Assembly: GCA_021779415.1 (NCBI GenBank)
Contig: JAJYAS010000175.1
Location: 1 to 7,038 of the forward strand
Reading direction: 5' to 3'
Length of the DNA stretch: 7,038 bases
Source of the DNA: Bacillota bacterium
GTDB lineage: Bacteria > Bacillota_B > Desulfitobacteriia > Desulfitobacteriales > Desulfitobacteriaceae
Part shown: positions 4,843 through 7,038 of the stretch, in pieces
Layout of the letters: the number at the start of each line of letters is the position of its first letter
How positions within the stretch are numbered: the first letter of the stretch is position 1
Notes under the pieces: generated by a model
What the model saw: only the letters and a program-made list of their open reading frames with translations
What the model was told of the DNA's origin: nothing
Database searches by the model: none
Position numbers and translations under genes: made by a program

Positions 4843-6732
4843 TTACATATCTCCATTACCAAAAACAATATTTTCCATGAGAAAATCTTTACGTGGCTCT
4901 ACCTGGTCGCCCATAAGTGTGCGTAATTTGTGTTCTGCGTCCACAGCATCCTCAATTGTAACTCTAATCATCCTTCGGTTATCTGGATTAAGCGTGGTCT
5001 CCCACAGTTGATCGGGATTCATTTCACCTAACCCTTTATACCGTTGTATACCCGAGGTTCTGCCGAATGACTTTAATTCCTCATCATCATACGCATATCT
5101 AACTTCCTTGCCCTTTGTGACCTTATAGAGAGGGGACTGAGCAATATAAATTCGACCTCCCAAAACAAGTGGCTTCATGTAACGATAGAAAAAGGTCAAT
5201 AAAAGCACCCGAATGTGGGCACCGTCCAAATCTGCATCAGTCATAATACAGATTTTATCGTAATTGGATTTGGTTAGATCAAACTCTTTTCCTACACCAG
5301 CCCCAATGGCCGCAATGATAGATCGGATTTCCTCATTCTCCAGTACCTTGTCCATTTTAGCCTTATAGGTATTAAGAACTTTACCGCGAAGAGGAAGGAT
5401 AGCTTGAAAACGCCTATCTCGACCTGTTTTCGCTGACCCACCGGCAGAATCGCCTTCAACTAAAAAAATTTCATTACGCTCCGAGTTTTTGTCGGAACAC
5501 GCGGCCAATTTGCCGGATAATGATTTTATCTCTGCGTCTTTGGCCTTTTTTTTCATTTCCTTGGCTTTTTTTGCCGCTAATCTAGCACGCATAGTCGCCG
5601 TAACTCTATTTAAAATTTCTTTTGCAATACCGGGTTTTTCATCCAAAAATGATGATAAACCCTCGTTAGTTAATGATTGTACAACACCCTCAACCTCGCC
5701 GTTAGATAGTTTTGTCTTTGTTTGTCCTTCGAATTGAGGTTCCGGCAGCTTAATGGACAAAACCGCCACCAAACCATCTTTGCAATCGTCACCGATTAGT
5801 GATTCGTCACCTTTAAATAGATTATTTTTACGGGCATAATAGTTCAGCGTCCGCGTAAGTGCCGTTCTAAAGCCGGATTCATGGGTACCGCCCTCAATAG
5901 TAGGAATATTATTAACAAAAGAGTAGAGAGACTCATTTTCATCTTCAGAATATTGAATGGCGCAATCAATTTTGATAGTATCTCGTTCACCCTGAAATAC
6001 AACCGGTTTTTTTTGAGCTGGATTTTCCATGGCATCCTCGACAAACCCAGCGACCCCTGTTTCGGATAAAAATGTTTCGACTTTACCTTGATAACTCATG
6101 TCCAGGGTTAAACCTGCATTCAGGTAAGATAATTCACGTAACCGATTTTTGACCGTGTCCTGATTAAACGTAGTGCCTTCCTTAAAAATGGATGGGTCGA
6201 GAGCGAAGGTAACTTTGGTTCCCGTATCGAGTTTTTTACACGTACCTGTGACTTGCAAATCACCCTTTAATTGTCCTCCATCTATGTAGTTAAGGGTAAA
6301 TACTTTACCATCCCGCTTGACCTCAACTGTAAGCCATTTGGATAACGCATTAACCACGCTGGCACCGACTCCGTGGAGACCGCCGGCCGTTTTATAAGTT
6401 GTATTATCAAACTTACCTACAGCATGAAGTTCCTCAAAAGCAACCCGAACCGCAGGAATACCTTTTTTGGAATGCATGTCTACAGGGATACCCCGACCAT
6501 TATCTTCGATACTTAGGGAGTTGTCGGGGTTAATTTTTACAATGATACGGTTACAATAACCGGCTCCGGCTTCATCAATCGCGTTATCGAGAATTTCCCA
6601 TACGCAGTGATGGACACCCTTAGGACCGGTTGATCCAATGTACATTCCAGGGCGTTTACGAACGGCCTCTAAACCTTCTAAAATTTGAATTGATTCTGCA
6701 TTATAATCCTGCATCCTCCGAAGCCCCCTCAT
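4843..6732 (-). CDS. parE: DNA topoisomerase IV subunit B (ParE-like type IIA topoisomerase)
   Basis: This 629-residue protein is complete and of normal length for ParE/GyrB. The GHKL ATPase domain has EILDNAIDE (catalytic Glu47, Asn50), EDNGRGIPV (76-84) and GGLHGVGASVVNALS (117-131). The transducer domain carries the ATP-contacting QTKTKL (337-342). The TOPRIM domain has EGDSAGGSAKTGRDRRFQA (Glu426) and the metal site MTDADLDG (Asp499, 501, 503). The C terminus has QRYKGLGEMNPDQLWETT and MGDQVEPRKDF. It would hydrolyse ATP to pass one DNA duplex through another, with a ParC/GyrA partner. YKTAGGLHGVGASVVNALS and IRVTIEDAxDAE...TLMGD favour ParE over GyrB. Start: AGGTGA 8 bases before ATG 6732; ATG 6714 (MQDYNAESIQ) is the alternative and matches the usual family start. 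It overlaps the upstream gene by 32 or 14 bases, implying coupled translation. Odd points: HAVGKF where HAGGKF is usual (Val105), and no parC follows. Confidence 0.93.
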   Translation of the reverse strand: MRGLRRMQDYNAESIQILEGLEAVRKRPGMYIGSTGPKGVHHCVWEILDNAIDEAGAGYCNRIIVKINPDNSLSIEDNGRGIPVDMHSKKGIPAVRVAFEELHAVGKFDNTTYKTAGGLHGVGASVVNALSKWLTVEVKRDGKVFTLNYIDGGQLKGDLQVTGTCKKLDTGTKVTFALDPSIFKEGTTFNQDTVKNRLRELSYLNAGLTLDMSYQGKVETFLSETGVAGFVEDAMENPAQKKPVVFQGERDTIKIDCAIQYSEDENESLYSFVNNIPTIEGGTHESGFRTALTRTLNYYARKNNLFKGDESLIGDDCKDGLVAVLSIKLPEPQFEGQTKTKLSNGEVEGVVQSLTNEGLSSFLDEKPGIAKEILNRVTATMRARLAAKKAKEMKKKAKDAEIKSLSGKLAACSDKNSERNEIFLVEGDSAGGSAKTGRDRRFQAILPLRGKVLNTYKAKMDKVLENEEIRSIIAAIGAGVGKEFDLTKSNYDKICIMTDADLDGAHIRVLLLTFFYRYMKPLVLGGRIYIAQSPLYKVTKGKEVRYAYDDEELKSFGRTSGIQRYKGLGEMNPDQLWETTLNPDNRRMIRVTIEDAVDAEHKLRTLMGDQVEPRKDFLMENIVFGNGDM

Positions 6733-7038
6733 TTAAACTTTCACCTATTCCAAAGGATTTCCCATCTTCACGTCCCTGTTTTCTAGCCGCACGGTCACCT
6801 GCTACAGTGATTTTGGGGCGACGGGCAATATCGTGCCCAATGTTTCGAACAAATTCATCTACAGCCGGGCTTTTTACAAGGATGAGTCCCCAACCATTTT
6901 GATCAACTTGACGCTCAAATTTTTCCTTGAGACCGGTATTAAAACCAAGAATATAGTCATTTTTTATCGGATAGAACATATAGGGAGGGACATGTTCTGT
7001 TGACTTGCGCGATTCTAAATAATCTTTTGATAACCGCT
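6701..7038 (-). CDS. C-terminal part of a DUF2786/DUF7168-like protein, partial at window edge
   Basis: The frame is open from the right edge to TAA at 6703-6701, giving 111 residues without the N terminus; an internal ATG at 6979 is probably not the start, since the frame continues upstream with RLSKDYLESRKSTEHVPPY. Visible pattern: ILGFNTGLKEKFERQV, then GLILVKSPAVDEFVRN and RAARKQGREDGKSFG. This spacing of a G-F-x-x-G-L helix, a hydrophobic strand L-V-L-V, and a late A-x-x-x-G-x-x-x-G helix resembles the C-terminal part of DUF2786/DUF7168 proteins, whose function is unknown. The match is by memory and moderate. Its stop overlaps the parE start region, so the two are probably co-transcribed. 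Confidence 0.55.
   Translation of the reverse strand, partial: RLSKDYLESRKSTEHVPPYMFYPIKNDYILGFNTGLKEKFERQVDQNGWGLILVKSPAVDEFVRNIGHDIARRPKITVAGDRAARKQGREDGKSFGIGESLNEGASEDAGL

Noticed and set aside
5489..6069. Short ORFs on the plus strand and in another minus frame within parE
   Set aside because: They are shadows of the long, motif-rich parE frame.
1..7038. CRISPR array, tRNA, rRNA or group II intron
   Set aside because: No regular repeat-spacer pattern, cloverleaf or intron domain V signature was seen on either strand.

Overview
The window looks like accessory DNA from a spore-forming, low-GC Firmicute, possibly the Desulfosporosinus/Desulfitobacterium type of Clostridia. This is inferred from strong GGAGG-type ribosome sites, a SpoIID/LytB-domain exoprotein, a Firmicutes-style ParE and a clostridial-type IS4/IS1634 transposase; no species can be fixed from the sequence alone.

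Layout. (1) 1-1010, minus strand: an insertion-sequence transposase that runs off the left edge, with its own near-consensus promoter built into a perfect 20-bp palindrome. (2) 1187-3608, plus strand: an XRE/TPR regulator of the size and architecture of RRNPP (PlcR/NprR-type) peptide-pheromone receptors. A 47-codon ORF with an export-type hydrophobic N terminus follows, then a secreted SpoIID/LytB-domain protein. This has the layout of a receptor - exported peptide - secreted effector cassette. The small ORF, however, continues in a second frame almost to the ribosome site of the SpoIID gene, so it may instead be a frameshifted small exported protein of about 85 residues. (3) 3629-3799: a rho-independent terminator that appears to have been split by a 129-bp mini-element with 12/14 terminal inverted repeats and a 9-bp target duplication. 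The element may supply the -35 box of a hybrid promoter for the next gene. (4) 3828-4373, plus strand: a small unrecognised lipoprotein. (5) 4374-4842: no convincing gene, many small palindromes, and a clear minus-strand terminator. (6) 4843-7038, minus strand: topoisomerase IV subunit B (parE-like), overlapping the 3' end of an upstream gene that runs off the right edge and resembles DUF2786-type proteins. No parC/gyrA follows parE.

How the parts may work together (inference): the TPR regulator would sense a processed exported peptide and control the neighbouring exported products. The SpoIID-type enzyme would act on peptidoglycan outside the membrane. The parE operon is a separate, convergent unit, and the two mobile elements show that this is a rearranged region.
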